Origin: Oxalicibacterium faecigallinarum
Lineage (GTDB): Bacteria > Pseudomonadota > Gammaproteobacteria > Burkholderiales > Burkholderiaceae_D
DNA: 64,000 nt
Reading direction: 5' to 3'
Assembly: GCF_014635705.1 (NCBI RefSeq)
Contig: NZ_BMDI01000001.1
Coordinates: 1,566,008 to 1,630,007, forward strand
Shown here: in pieces, positions 52,843-60,390 of the stretch
Numbering within the stretch: the stretch's first letter is position 1
How the letters are laid out: each line of letters opens with the position of its first letter
Program-made: the position numbers and the translations under genes
The notes under the pieces: model-generated
Seen by the model: only the letters and a program-made list of their open reading frames with translations
Database searches by the model: none
What the model was told of the DNA's origin: nothing

Positions 52843-53592
52843 CTAGTCGCCTTTGTTGAGTTCCGTGGAAATATACTGTGGGCCACGATCCGTAAACACC
52901 TCCAGGGTGACTGGCTGTCGCGGCAAGGAACGCTGCTGTGCCTGCTTTAGATTGAATGAACGGGATTCGCCGGGAAACAGCACCGCGCCCTCGGTGGTCG
53001 ATGCCAGCGGTACGCCGCCGCTTTTGCCATCATCGGCACGCAACTTGATGCTGCCGACCTTGTAATGCACGTTACCGCGATTCTGCAACTTGACGATGAC
53101 ATTGCCCTTGGCATCCGACTTGACGTCCCACTGCTCGTCAAATTTCACCTGATTGGGTGCCACATAAATCGGCAAGCGCATCGCCACCAGCACGCGCACC
53201 GTCGTACCCGCTGCTGGCGCTTCTTCTCGTACCACAGGCACTTCACGCAACACGAGGCGATAGGTTGCTTCGACGGGCTGATCGTTAGGACGACGCAAAC
53301 CGACACGCACGATCTGACTCTGCCCCGGCTCGATCGTGAATACCGCAGGGTTGACCATCACGTCATTGGTCTCGCCATCCTGGTCCACGCCGTCAACACG
53401 TTTCCATGCGATTGCCTCTGCCTGCATCGTCACGGCATCCGTACCGCTGTTGACGATGCTGACCGTTGTCCGGTTGACGGCGCCACCCATATGGATCGCC
53501 ACCGGCGTCACGCCCAGATTGGCTGCCCACAAGGACTGTGATGCAAAGGCAAGGAATAAGACAAGCGCGTGCTTCAGGGACATCCGGACCAT
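52843..53592 (-). CDS. Periplasmic pilus chaperone (CsuC-like)
   Basis: A 249-residue PapD-type chaperone with a signal peptide ending near SLWA. Domain 1 has NLGVTPVAIHMGGAVNRTTVSIVN and the long FTIEPGQSQIVRVGLRRPNDQPVEATYRLVLREV region of the classical fold; domain 2 closes with AVLFPGESRSFNL. It holds pilins in the periplasm and donates a strand. Encoded between the first pilin gene (14 bases upstream) and the usher. Confidence 0.92.
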   Translation of the reverse strand: MVRMSLKHALVLFLAFASQSLWAANLGVTPVAIHMGGAVNRTTVSIVNSGTDAVTMQAEAIAWKRVDGVDQDGETNDVMVNPAVFTIEPGQSQIVRVGLRRPNDQPVEATYRLVLREVPVVREEAPAAGTTVRVLVAMRLPIYVAPNQVKFDEQWDVKSDAKGNVIVKLQNRGNVHYKVGSIKLRADDGKSGGVPLASTTEGAVLFPGESRSFNLKQAQQRSLPRQPVTLEVFTDRGPQYISTELNKGD

Positions 53593-53606
53593 GTAGTTTC
53601 CTGTTT

Positions 53607-54107
53607 TTAGTAGGTAATCGTCACTGTCACCGTATCGGTATAGCTACCAGGCACTGCACCAGTCAACGATGGCAGACGACCATAAATGCTCAACGTCTGA
53701 TTGCCGCCGGAGCCAGTACCTGGAACCGTACTGCTGCTGGTGCCGTTACCCCATACCGTCGTACGGGAAGAATCCGTGTAAAGCTGATAACCGAGTGTGC
53801 TCGAACCATTCTTGATCGCACGCGAGGTAAAGTTGGTGGCACCACCTGCGTTGGTACCGGCACTCAATGCCACCGTGTAAGGCGTCGTGTTGCTGCAAGC
53901 CACCGTCAAGGTCGAAGTCGAATCCAGCGGCACGCTCGCCGCGATCGGATCGATGTTGCTACCGAAGTTCAGCGTCGTACCGGCAACGGTACACGAACTC
54001 AGGACAGTCGCCGTCACCTGAAAGGTACTGGAGGCGGTGGCCGACCAGGACGCACTGCTCACGAGAGCGACAGAACACACAACGGCTGCTTTCAACAACT
54101 TGGACAT
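53607..54107 (-). CDS. Major archaic pilin subunit (CsuA/B-like, SCPU domain)
   Basis: A 166-residue secreted pilin. Signal peptide ends near SASWSA. SCPU features: TFQVTATVLSSCTVAGTTLNFG, TLTVACSN (Cys pair), RTTVWGNGT and the final PGSYTDTVTVTITY strand. Sequence length and motifs match CsuA/B, which polymerises into thin pili used in biofilm formation. It is the first structural gene, 23 bases after the lone receiver gene in the same direction. Confidence 0.9.
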   Translation of the reverse strand: MSKLLKAAVVCSVALVSSASWSATASSTFQVTATVLSSCTVAGTTLNFGSNIDPIAASVPLDSTSTLTVACSNTTPYTVALSAGTNAGGATNFTSRAIKNGSSTLGYQLYTDSSRTTVWGNGTSSSTVPGTGSGGNQTLSIYGRLPSLTGAVPGSYTDTVTVTITY

Positions 54108-54130
54108 TTGCTACTCCTGTATTTGACTGA

Positions 54131-54505
54131 TTAGTTTGCCTTGCCGGATTCGACCAGGGTCTTAATCCGGGCAAGCACATTTTCAATACCGTTACTCTTG
54201 TCGTAGAAGCCATTTGCACCCAACGTCACACTCATCTTTCGGTACTGCTCATGAGTCTGGTTGGTGACGACAAATATTTCAGCGGTATTGCCAGAAGCGC
54301 GTAGTTGTTTCAACACGTTGAAACCATTGCCTGGTGACAGATTAACGTCCAGCACCACGATATCTGGCTGCAAGGCCGGTATCATGTCCAGCGCCGCCTG
54401 TTCCGACTCGGCTTCGCCGACCACCTTGACTTCCGATACCGATTCGAGCAACGCGATAAAGTGTTTCCGTATCACTGCAGAATCTTCAACGACCACAATC
54501 TTCAT
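54131..54505 (-). CDS. Single-domain response regulator (receiver only)
   Basis: A 124-residue receiver without output domain. Motifs: KIVVVEDSAVIRKHFIALLES with the acidic pair, DIVVLDVNLSPGNGF (phospho-Asp), VVTNQ (Thr switch) and a Lys in FYDKSNG. A GGGAG ribosome site precedes the ATG at 54505. It is encoded just upstream of the pilin gene and probably heads that operon. Without an output domain it must act by protein contacts, perhaps taking phosphate from the kinase at 55-56 kb or linking to the chemosensory proteins; this is inference. Confidence 0.9.
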   Translation of the reverse strand: MKIVVVEDSAVIRKHFIALLESVSEVKVVGEAESEQAALDMIPALQPDIVVLDVNLSPGNGFNVLKQLRASGNTAEIFVVTNQTHEQYRKMSVTLGANGFYDKSNGIENVLARIKTLVESGKAN

Positions 54506-54648
54506 AAAGCACTCCCGATGAGTCTTCAGATTAAACATCGGGATACTTTCTTGTAAGAAGGCAATAACGATGACGATTGACAGGCCTTTCCACCACGACA
54601 TGTCAGGAAATCCCTACAGGTCACTTCCAGCCAACGACAACTAAGGCT

Positions 54649-55287
54649 CTACTCCCTCTCAGTCAAACCGTGCTGCACACAGTATTTGGTCATTTCAATC
54701 TTGTTCTTCCATCCCGTCTTCTGCAGAATGCGTGCGGTATAGGTGCTCACCGTCTTGGCAGAGACATGCATGCTCTCGCCGATTTCATTGGCACCTTTAC
54801 CCGCTGCCAGCAGCAGCATCACGCGATATTCCTGCGGCGATAATTGTTCGTGCGGTAGCTGATCAAGTTGCTTGCCGCCCAGAATATCCAGCAGTCGATC
54901 TGCCATGCTGGGGGTGACATAGCGCTTGCCGGCGAGGATACGCTCGATCGCGGTGACCAGTTCCTCTGCCGCGAGGTCCTTGGGCAGATAACCGACCGCG
55001 CCCATCTGCAACACGCGCGCCGCATAGACAGACTCGGCGTTCAGACTCAGCACCAGAATCGGGACTTCCTTGGCTACGCGCAGCATCTTTGCCACGCCTT
55101 CCGTACCGCTCACATCCGGCAAGCTCAGATCAAGAATGACAATATCCGGCTTGATTTCGGCAAATCGTGTCACTGCCTTGGCAACGGAATCAGCCTCTCC
55201 CACTTCGGCATCGGACCATTTGTTGACAATCAACTGACGTATACCAAGCCGCATGATGGGATGATCATCAACAATCAGGCACTTCAT
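54649..55287 (-). CDS. NarL/LuxR-type response regulator
   Basis: A 212-residue regulator. Receiver: KCLIVDDHPIMRLGIRQLIV, phospho-Asp in DIVILDLSLPDVSG, Lys in YLPKDLAAEEL. Output: a LuxR helix-turn-helix (LSPQEYRVMLLLAAGKGANEIGESMHVSAKTVSTYTARILQKTGWKNK). Its start overlaps the kinase stop by four bases (ATGA), so they form a pair. It lies just upstream of the pilus operon on the same strand, with 143 bases before the lone receiver, and may control it. Confidence 0.94.
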   Translation of the reverse strand: MKCLIVDDHPIMRLGIRQLIVNKWSDAEVGEADSVAKAVTRFAEIKPDIVILDLSLPDVSGTEGVAKMLRVAKEVPILVLSLNAESVYAARVLQMGAVGYLPKDLAAEELVTAIERILAGKRYVTPSMADRLLDILGGKQLDQLPHEQLSPQEYRVMLLLAAGKGANEIGESMHVSAKTVSTYTARILQKTGWKNKIEMTKYCVQHGLTERE

Positions 55288-56699
55288 GCATGCTCCTCAA
55301 CGTGTACTGGCAGCGTAACAACAATCATGGTGCCCTTGCGTGCTGCGGGACCAAACTGAAAATTCCCGCCCGCCAGTGCAGCGCGTTCACGCATATTGCG
55401 CACACCACTGGCATCACTGCGTATTGGCTGCGGGCCAATGCCGTTATCCGTGATCGCAAAACGATACTGCTCATGCTCATCCAAGCCACCTTCGACGAGA
55501 ATGCTGTCCGCCTTGGCATGTCGCAAGATGTTGGTTGCCGCCTCTTGCAGGATGCGAAACAGCTGATTGGCCTGCAAGGCAGTCAGCACACTGTCGTGTT
55601 CGATCACAACCGTCATCTTCGGCCCACCGCGTTTGCAGTACTGCTGAGCATAATGTTCAACCGCGGCAGCCAATCCGAAATCATCGAGTAATGCGGGACG
55701 CAGCTCGGATGAGATGCGCCGCGAGACGACAATCCCTTCATCCAGTAATTGCGTGAATTCTTCTAACTTCTCCTTGACGACTTCTGGCGGCGCGTCTTTC
55801 ACGCCAAGCATGACCAGCTTCAGCGAGGTAAAAACCTGCCCCAGTTGATCATGAACTTCACGCGCAAGCCGGCGCCGTTCCGATTCGATACTTTCTTCCT
55901 GCTCGATGGCAAAGGTCTGGATACGCTGCAGCGCGGTTTGCAATTGCGCCGTGCGCTCATCGATCCTCTCTTCCAAGGTGATATTAATCCGACGCAGTTT
56001 TTCCTGTGCCTGGTCACGAATTCGCTTTTCTCTAATCAACAACACTGCGAGCAACAACATCAGCAATGTTGCGCTGATTGATATCCAGTAATTCAGATTG
56101 AAGGACTGTCGCTGCACTTCCCTTGCCAACTGCGTACTACGATCGCTAAATGCCATCTGGTCCGCTTGCAGTTGCCCGATCTCATCACGAATCTTGTCCA
56201 TGATGAGTTTGCCTTCAACGAACAATGAGGCATTCTGCAAAATCACCTCACCTTTATTACGCCTCTCGTCGATCAGATACGCAGCATGTTGAATGCGCGC
56301 CATAACAAGGTGATCCAGATGATCATGTGAATATCGTGTATCCCGATCATCACTTTCCAAAACGGTAATGAGTTGACGATAAGTCTCACCAAACTGCTCG
56401 CGAGCTTCTTTGTATGGGGCAAGAAATGCATCATCACCGGTGATGATGAACCCGCGTTGACCTGACTCCACATCTTTCAACAACGACATGGTCTCAGTCA
56501 GCAGTATGGAGTTCTGAAGAGCAGAACGAGCAGCATCATTATGTAATTTGATCTGCTCAATACTTTCCAACCCGCGTTGCGCGGTATAGATAAACGACGC
56601 CATCCCCAGCAACAGAAGGACAATGGCAATATTCGTATAGGGAAGATTAGAAATAATTTCCTTGATCCGCGTAGACTCGGCGCGATCTCGATTTCTCAT
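55284..56699 (-). CDS. CHASE3 sensor histidine kinase, NarX/HisKA_3 type
   Basis: A 471-residue kinase. Helix near 20-42, periplasmic CHASE3 domain (LLKDVESGQRGFIITGDDAFLAPYKEA) ~45-205, second helix ~205-225, coiled linker, HisKA_3 with RRLAREVHDQLGQVFTSLKLVML (His ~296) and a C-terminal ATPase (FRILQEAATNILRHA, ITDNGIGP, GVRNMRERAALAGG). Paired with the NarL-type regulator by a four-base overlap. Its CHASE3 motif closely resembles that of the large hybrid kinase encoded at 43-47 kb, suggesting that the two sense similar cues. The 227 bases upstream to hmp contain the hmp terminator. Confidence 0.93.
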   Translation of the reverse strand: MRNRDRAESTRIKEIISNLPYTNIAIVLLLLGMASFIYTAQRGLESIEQIKLHNDAARSALQNSILLTETMSLLKDVESGQRGFIITGDDAFLAPYKEAREQFGETYRQLITVLESDDRDTRYSHDHLDHLVMARIQHAAYLIDERRNKGEVILQNASLFVEGKLIMDKIRDEIGQLQADQMAFSDRSTQLAREVQRQSFNLNYWISISATLLMLLLAVLLIREKRIRDQAQEKLRRINITLEERIDERTAQLQTALQRIQTFAIEQEESIESERRRLAREVHDQLGQVFTSLKLVMLGVKDAPPEVVKEKLEEFTQLLDEGIVVSRRISSELRPALLDDFGLAAAVEHYAQQYCKRGGPKMTVVIEHDSVLTALQANQLFRILQEAATNILRHAKADSILVEGGLDEHEQYRFAITDNGIGPQPIRSDASGVRNMRERAALAGGNFQFGPAARKGTMIVVTLPVHVEEHA

Positions 56700-56860
56700 G
56701 TCATCCTCTTATAGCGGCGCCCTCACAAAATTGTGAAAAGACAATACAAACACGCTTGGCTTCTTTCTTGCATTCATTGTGCGAGTTTTGCCGCATTACA
56801 CCCATCCCATATTCATGGTAGTTACGCTTGAGCATCACGGGAAAGCAACATTTTCCCTAT

Positions 56861-56881
56861 AAAAAATGCGCCGCCGGCGCA
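56861..56881 (-). terminator. Terminator after hmp
   Basis: TGCGCC-GCC-GGCGCA (56867-56881), with the U-run on the minus strand from the A-run at 56861-56866. Confidence 0.8.
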
Positions 56882-56926
56882 CCTTTTATTTAAATGATCT
56901 TTTTGCGAGTTCACCCGAGGGCAAAC

Positions 56927-58123
56927 TCATAACAAGTGATCAAGCATGTCCGGCCCAAATACCTCCCGATGAAGGCGACTGATCGGCACCCCCGCCTTCA
57001 ATAGTTCAGTCCATTGCATTTGCATGAAGGGCAATGGTCCACATAGATAAACATTGGTATTTTGCTTATCCCATGCTGGCAATTGATGTAGTTGCATACG
57101 GCCAGCCAACGTTTCTGACGCCGCATCCACTTCGCCTTCCTCATAGAACGTCATGACACGCAAATTAGGCATGCGCGTTTGTGCCTGTGCGACATCATGC
57201 CGATGCGGATGATGTCCAGCATGACGCGCGGCATGGGCAAAGATCACTCTTCGGTTAGGCTGTGTGCGGGCAAGGCAATTCAGCGTTGCAATCATGGGGG
57301 TAATGCCAACGCCAGCAGACAGCAGTACGATCGGCGCATCGGATTGCGTGTCTGGCTGAAACTCGCCAAACGGCTTACTGATCTGGAGCGTACTTCCCAC
57401 CTGGACGTTGTCATGCAACCAGTTGGAGACTGCGCCTGCGGGCGTATCTCCGCCCGTTTCGCGTTTGACCGAGATACGCAAATGCGCTTGATCCGGGGCA
57501 TCCGACAAACTGTATTGACGCAGTTGTCTGATGCCACTCGGCAGCGACACCGCCACACTCACGTATTGTCCAGGCTTGAAATCAGGCAGCGGGGTTTCGT
57601 CGGCAGGCACCAGCACAAACGATTTGACCTGTTCACTTTCGTTTCTGATTTCAATGACACGCATGGCAAATAAGGCACCGGGTTCGATCCCTGCCTGCGC
57701 ATACAGTTTGGCCTCTTCATCAATCAGTGCCTGTGCCAGCAATCCATACGCTTCCGCCCACGCGGCGAGCAACTCCGGCGTCGCGGCATCACCCAGTACC
57801 TGCTTGATCGCCGCGAGCAAATGCGTGCCGACGATTGGATAATGCGCCGCGGTCACACCGAGCGACACGTGCTTGTGGACGATGCGCGTAATCACGGGCG
57901 TTAGCGCTGCACCGTTGTCAATGTTGGCTGCATAAGCAAACACGGCTGAAGCCAGTGATTGCTGCTGTGTACCATTTGCCTGATTGCCTGCATTGAAAAC
58001 GTTATGCAATTCAGGATGACTCTGGAACAAGGCTTGGTAAAACGTCGTGGTAATTGCCAGGCCATGCGCGCGAAGAACCGGCACACTGGCAGCGATGTAA
58101 GGACGGGATGCTGCAGATAACAT
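56927..58123 (-). CDS. hmp: Flavohemoprotein, nitric oxide dioxygenase
   Basis: About 398 residues. Hmp uses O2 and NAD(P)H to turn nitric oxide into nitrate. Globin domain at the N-terminus (ITTTFYQALFQSHPELHNVFN with the distal Tyr, VHKHVSLGVTAAHYPIVG with the proximal His), FAD domain with RQYSLSDAPD, and NAD domain with LLSAGVGITPMIATLN. The ATG at 58123 is chosen because GGAG lies six bases upstream; a GTG two codons earlier is also open. A near-perfect NsrR-like palindrome overlaps its leader and nsrR is the next gene upstream. Confidence 0.95.
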   Translation of the reverse strand: MLSAASRPYIAASVPVLRAHGLAITTTFYQALFQSHPELHNVFNAGNQANGTQQQSLASAVFAYAANIDNGAALTPVITRIVHKHVSLGVTAAHYPIVGTHLLAAIKQVLGDAATPELLAAWAEAYGLLAQALIDEEAKLYAQAGIEPGALFAMRVIEIRNESEQVKSFVLVPADETPLPDFKPGQYVSVAVSLPSGIRQLRQYSLSDAPDQAHLRISVKRETGGDTPAGAVSNWLHDNVQVGSTLQISKPFGEFQPDTQSDAPIVLLSAGVGITPMIATLNCLARTQPNRRVIFAHAARHAGHHPHRHDVAQAQTRMPNLRVMTFYEEGEVDAASETLAGRMQLHQLPAWDKQNTNVYLCGPLPFMQMQWTELLKAGVPISRLHREVFGPDMLDHLL

Positions 58124-58140
58124 GTTCACTCCAATAATTA

Positions 58141-58157
58141 ATGCATTTAAAATGCAA
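58141..58157. promoter_or_regulatory. NsrR-like operator upstream of hmp
   Basis: ATGCATTT-A-AAATGCAA, an 8-1-8 palindrome with one mismatch, matching the NsrR pattern ATGYATTTnAAATRCAT. It ends 18 bases from the hmp start codon, so NsrR binding would block transcription until nitric oxide damages its cluster. Confidence 0.8.
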
Positions 58158-58213
58158 CATTTAAGACATCAAAAAAGCCCTTGCGGGCCTTACCTTCTGA
58201 AACTTGCGATAAC

Positions 58214-58672
58214 CTAAGCCGCCAATGCACGGTCACCAAGAAAACGCTGATGCATGCGAACAATGTGCTCACCAGTGTTGCCGGACACCACTTCCCCCAG
58301 GGTGTATACATCCATCGCCTTGTAAAACGCCTCGACACCTTCACGCAAGGCATGGCGCAAACGGCAATCACCAGACAAGCGGCAGCCAATGCCTTCACAA
58401 TCGACGACTTCATCGTCGCCTTCCAGCACGCGCAGCACACCGCCGATCTTCAGCGTGGCAGGATCAATCGCCAGACGGATACCCCCATTGCGACCGCGCA
58501 TGGCATCGATCCATCCCATCTTGGCCAACGTACCAACCACCTTGACCAGATGGTTATGCGGAACATCAAATTGCTGTGCGACTTCCGCCACCGTCACAGA
58601 AGACGCACGGGTATCCTTGGCCAGATACATCAGCACACGCAATCCGATATCCGAAAACCTGGTTAGTCTCAT
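58214..58672 (-). CDS. nsrR: NsrR nitric-oxide-sensing repressor (Rrf2 family)
   Basis: A 152-residue Rrf2 regulator. N-terminal winged helix (MRLTRFSDIGLRVLMYLA, VTVAEVAQQFDVPHNHLVKVVGTLAKMG, RGRNGGIRLA) and three Cys at 92, 97 and 103 (DCEGIGCRLSGDCRL) that bind an NO-sensitive iron-sulfur cluster; the spacing equals that of E. coli NsrR. AAGGA precedes the ATG. It lies upstream of hmp on the same strand, with a weak hairpin (GCCC-TTGC-GGGC) between them, and NsrR-like sites precede both genes. Confidence 0.94.
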   Translation of the reverse strand: MRLTRFSDIGLRVLMYLAKDTRASSVTVAEVAQQFDVPHNHLVKVVGTLAKMGWIDAMRGRNGGIRLAIDPATLKIGGVLRVLEGDDEVVDCEGIGCRLSGDCRLRHALREGVEAFYKAMDVYTLGEVVSGNTGEHIVRMHQRFLGDRALAA

Positions 58673-58693
58673 TTGCGATCCTTTTCACAACGA

Positions 58694-58710
58694 TTGTATT
58701 TAATATGCAT
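58694..58710. promoter_or_regulatory. NsrR-like operator upstream of nsrR
   Basis: TTGTATTT-A-ATATGCAT, close to the same NsrR pattern, 22 bases before the nsrR start. Implies autoregulation. Confidence 0.6.
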
Positions 58711-58838
58711 TTAATCCGCAACTATTTATCAGAACAGGCCATTTTTCACGATCTGTAGAATGCCTTTTCATTTTTCTGCATTTCCACGCTAGAATCGGTT
58801 CATAACAAGGACATACAGTCCATAAATCGGAGACCATC

Positions 58839-59099
58839 ATGCTGCTGCCCCTCATCGGACTTTTTGTCATCTATGCCGTTTCGCACTATCTGATCACAGT
58901 GAATCGTCGCGATCTGTTCGCAACCATTCTGGTCATCGGACTTCCCTTCGTCGGTCTGTACTACCTGGGATGGATGTCCTTGTTGTACTGTCTGGCAGGC
59001 GCCTATCTGGGCACCAAGGCGGGGCTCAAGAAACTACAACGTGCGACACACACCGTGCGCACCTCTTTCTACACCGATGACGAAGAAGTGCAGAAATAA
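58839..59099 (+). CDS. Small membrane protein of unknown function
   Basis: An 86-residue protein with two or three hydrophobic segments (LLPLIGLFVIYAVSHYL, ATILVIGLPFVGLYYLGW, LLYCLAGAYLG) and a basic then acidic C-terminal tail. A CGGAGA ribosome site lies upstream. It diverges from nsrR across a region with one NsrR-like site, so it could share nitric oxide control; that is weak inference. No family recognised. Confidence 0.7.
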   Translation: MLLPLIGLFVIYAVSHYLITVNRRDLFATILVIGLPFVGLYYLGWMSLLYCLAGAYLGTKAGLKKLQRATHTVRTSFYTDDEEVQK

Positions 59100-59407
59100 A
59101 CACCTGCCCTCTCTGCTCTGCGTGAAAACGGTTCCGCGCTCTTCCTTTCATCGTGCGAGCGCAAGATCCATCCGGATTTTGCGCATGACACAACACTAAT
59201 CACACATCCTCCAAGCAAGAATTTTGCCAGCACAATTTTCTGCTTATGTCTGCCCATGCTCACTTCTTTCAGGTTGACTGCATGGGTGGCACTGCCTCCG
59301 GCTCTGTAAGCCATCTGCGTTGATCCGGATGCGTTACAGGAAGACACCCGTACGTTTGTGTACAGACTGTCTATAATGGGCCCTCTCCTACGCTCACTGA
59401 ATGTTTC
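59100..59407. other. Intergenic region without identified features
   Basis: 308 bases between the small membrane protein and the 5'-nucleotidase. I find no gene, clear terminator or strong repeat; the promoter of the nucleotidase gene is presumably in its right part. Confidence 0.5.
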
Positions 59408-60343
59408 ATGCCCGTTTCCCTTGATCATTTGCTCGTTGTCGGCATCTCTTCCCGCGCCTTGTTTGATCTGGAAGCAGAAGAATCCATTTTCCGCACGCAG
59501 GGTCTGGAGGCTTATCGCAAGCATCAGATTGACCACGAAAACGAGATATTGAAGCTGGGCGGCGGCTTCGCACTGGTGCGCGCGCTGCTTAAGCTCAATG
59601 CACTTGCACCGGATAAGCGCTTGGTGGAAGTCGTTGTGATGTCGCGCAATTCCAGCGAAACATCGCTACGGATTTTCAACTCCATCAAACATTACGACCT
59701 CGACATCACGCGTGCGGTGCTGTCGGGTGGCGCCTCTTTGACGCCATACTTGCGGGCTTTCAATGTCAGCCTGTTTCTTTCCCTGCACGAAGACGATGTG
59801 CAAGCAGCCATCGATTCCGGCACGGCTGCCGCCCTGCTGTACCAGAAACCGAGCAGTGCGCTCGAAGAACTCGACCAGATCCGCATTGCCTTCGATGGCG
59901 ATGCTGTCATTTTTTCCGATGAGTCGGAACGTATCTATCAAACCCAGGGCATCGAGGCATTTGAAAATCACGAACGCGAGAATGCATTGAAGCCTTTGCC
60001 GGAAGGCCCGTTTGCGCGTTTGCTCAAAGCGATTTCATTCATCCAGCACAACTTCCGGCAGGCGGGTGTACAGAAACCGCCGATTCGTACGGCACTCGTC
60101 ACGGCACGCTCTTCGCCCGCACACGAACGCGTGATTCGCACGCTGCGTGCATGGGACATCATCATCGATGAAACTTTCTTCATGGGCGGCGTCGCCAAAT
60201 CGGATGTGCTTGCTGCTTTCCGGCCTCACATGTTTTTTGATGATCAGCCTGGTCATTGCGATCGCGCTTCCACCTTCGTGCAAACAGGTCGCGTACCGCT
60301 ACGCGGCGAAGTGAAAAGCATCAAGGATTTGCCCACACCATAA
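59408..60343 (+). CDS. 5'-nucleotidase (cytosolic type, PF06189-like)
   Basis: A 311-residue protein of the bacterial 5'-nucleotidase family related to cytosolic nucleotidase I. Visible: LVVGISSRALFDLEAEESIF near the start, LDITRAVLSGGASLTPYLRAFNVSLFLSLHEDDV, IAFDGDAVIFSDESERIYQTQGIEAF with acidic residues for metal, and FFDDQPGHCDRAS near the end. It should hydrolyse nucleoside 5'-monophosphates in the cytoplasm. Stand-alone gene; converges on maeB with a strong shared terminator. Confidence 0.85.
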   Translation: MPVSLDHLLVVGISSRALFDLEAEESIFRTQGLEAYRKHQIDHENEILKLGGGFALVRALLKLNALAPDKRLVEVVVMSRNSSETSLRIFNSIKHYDLDITRAVLSGGASLTPYLRAFNVSLFLSLHEDDVQAAIDSGTAAALLYQKPSSALEELDQIRIAFDGDAVIFSDESERIYQTQGIEAFENHERENALKPLPEGPFARLLKAISFIQHNFRQAGVQKPPIRTALVTARSSPAHERVIRTLRAWDIIIDETFFMGGVAKSDVLAAFRPHMFFDDQPGHCDRASTFVQTGRVPLRGEVKSIKDLPTP

Positions 60344-60373
60344 AAAAAGCCGCTGTCTCACAGCGGCTTTTTT
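60343..60373. terminator. Bidirectional terminator between the 5'-nucleotidase gene and maeB
   Basis: Stem AAAAAAGCCGCTG / CAGCGGCTTTTTT (60343-60355, 60361-60373). Confidence 0.93.
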
Positions 60374-60390
60374 GTTCAGCATCCCAACAA

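Noticed and set aside
58177-58188. Hairpin GCCC-TTGC-GGGC between nsrR and hmp as a strong terminator
   Set aside because: The stem is only four pairs; it may attenuate but I do not list it as a separate strong terminator.
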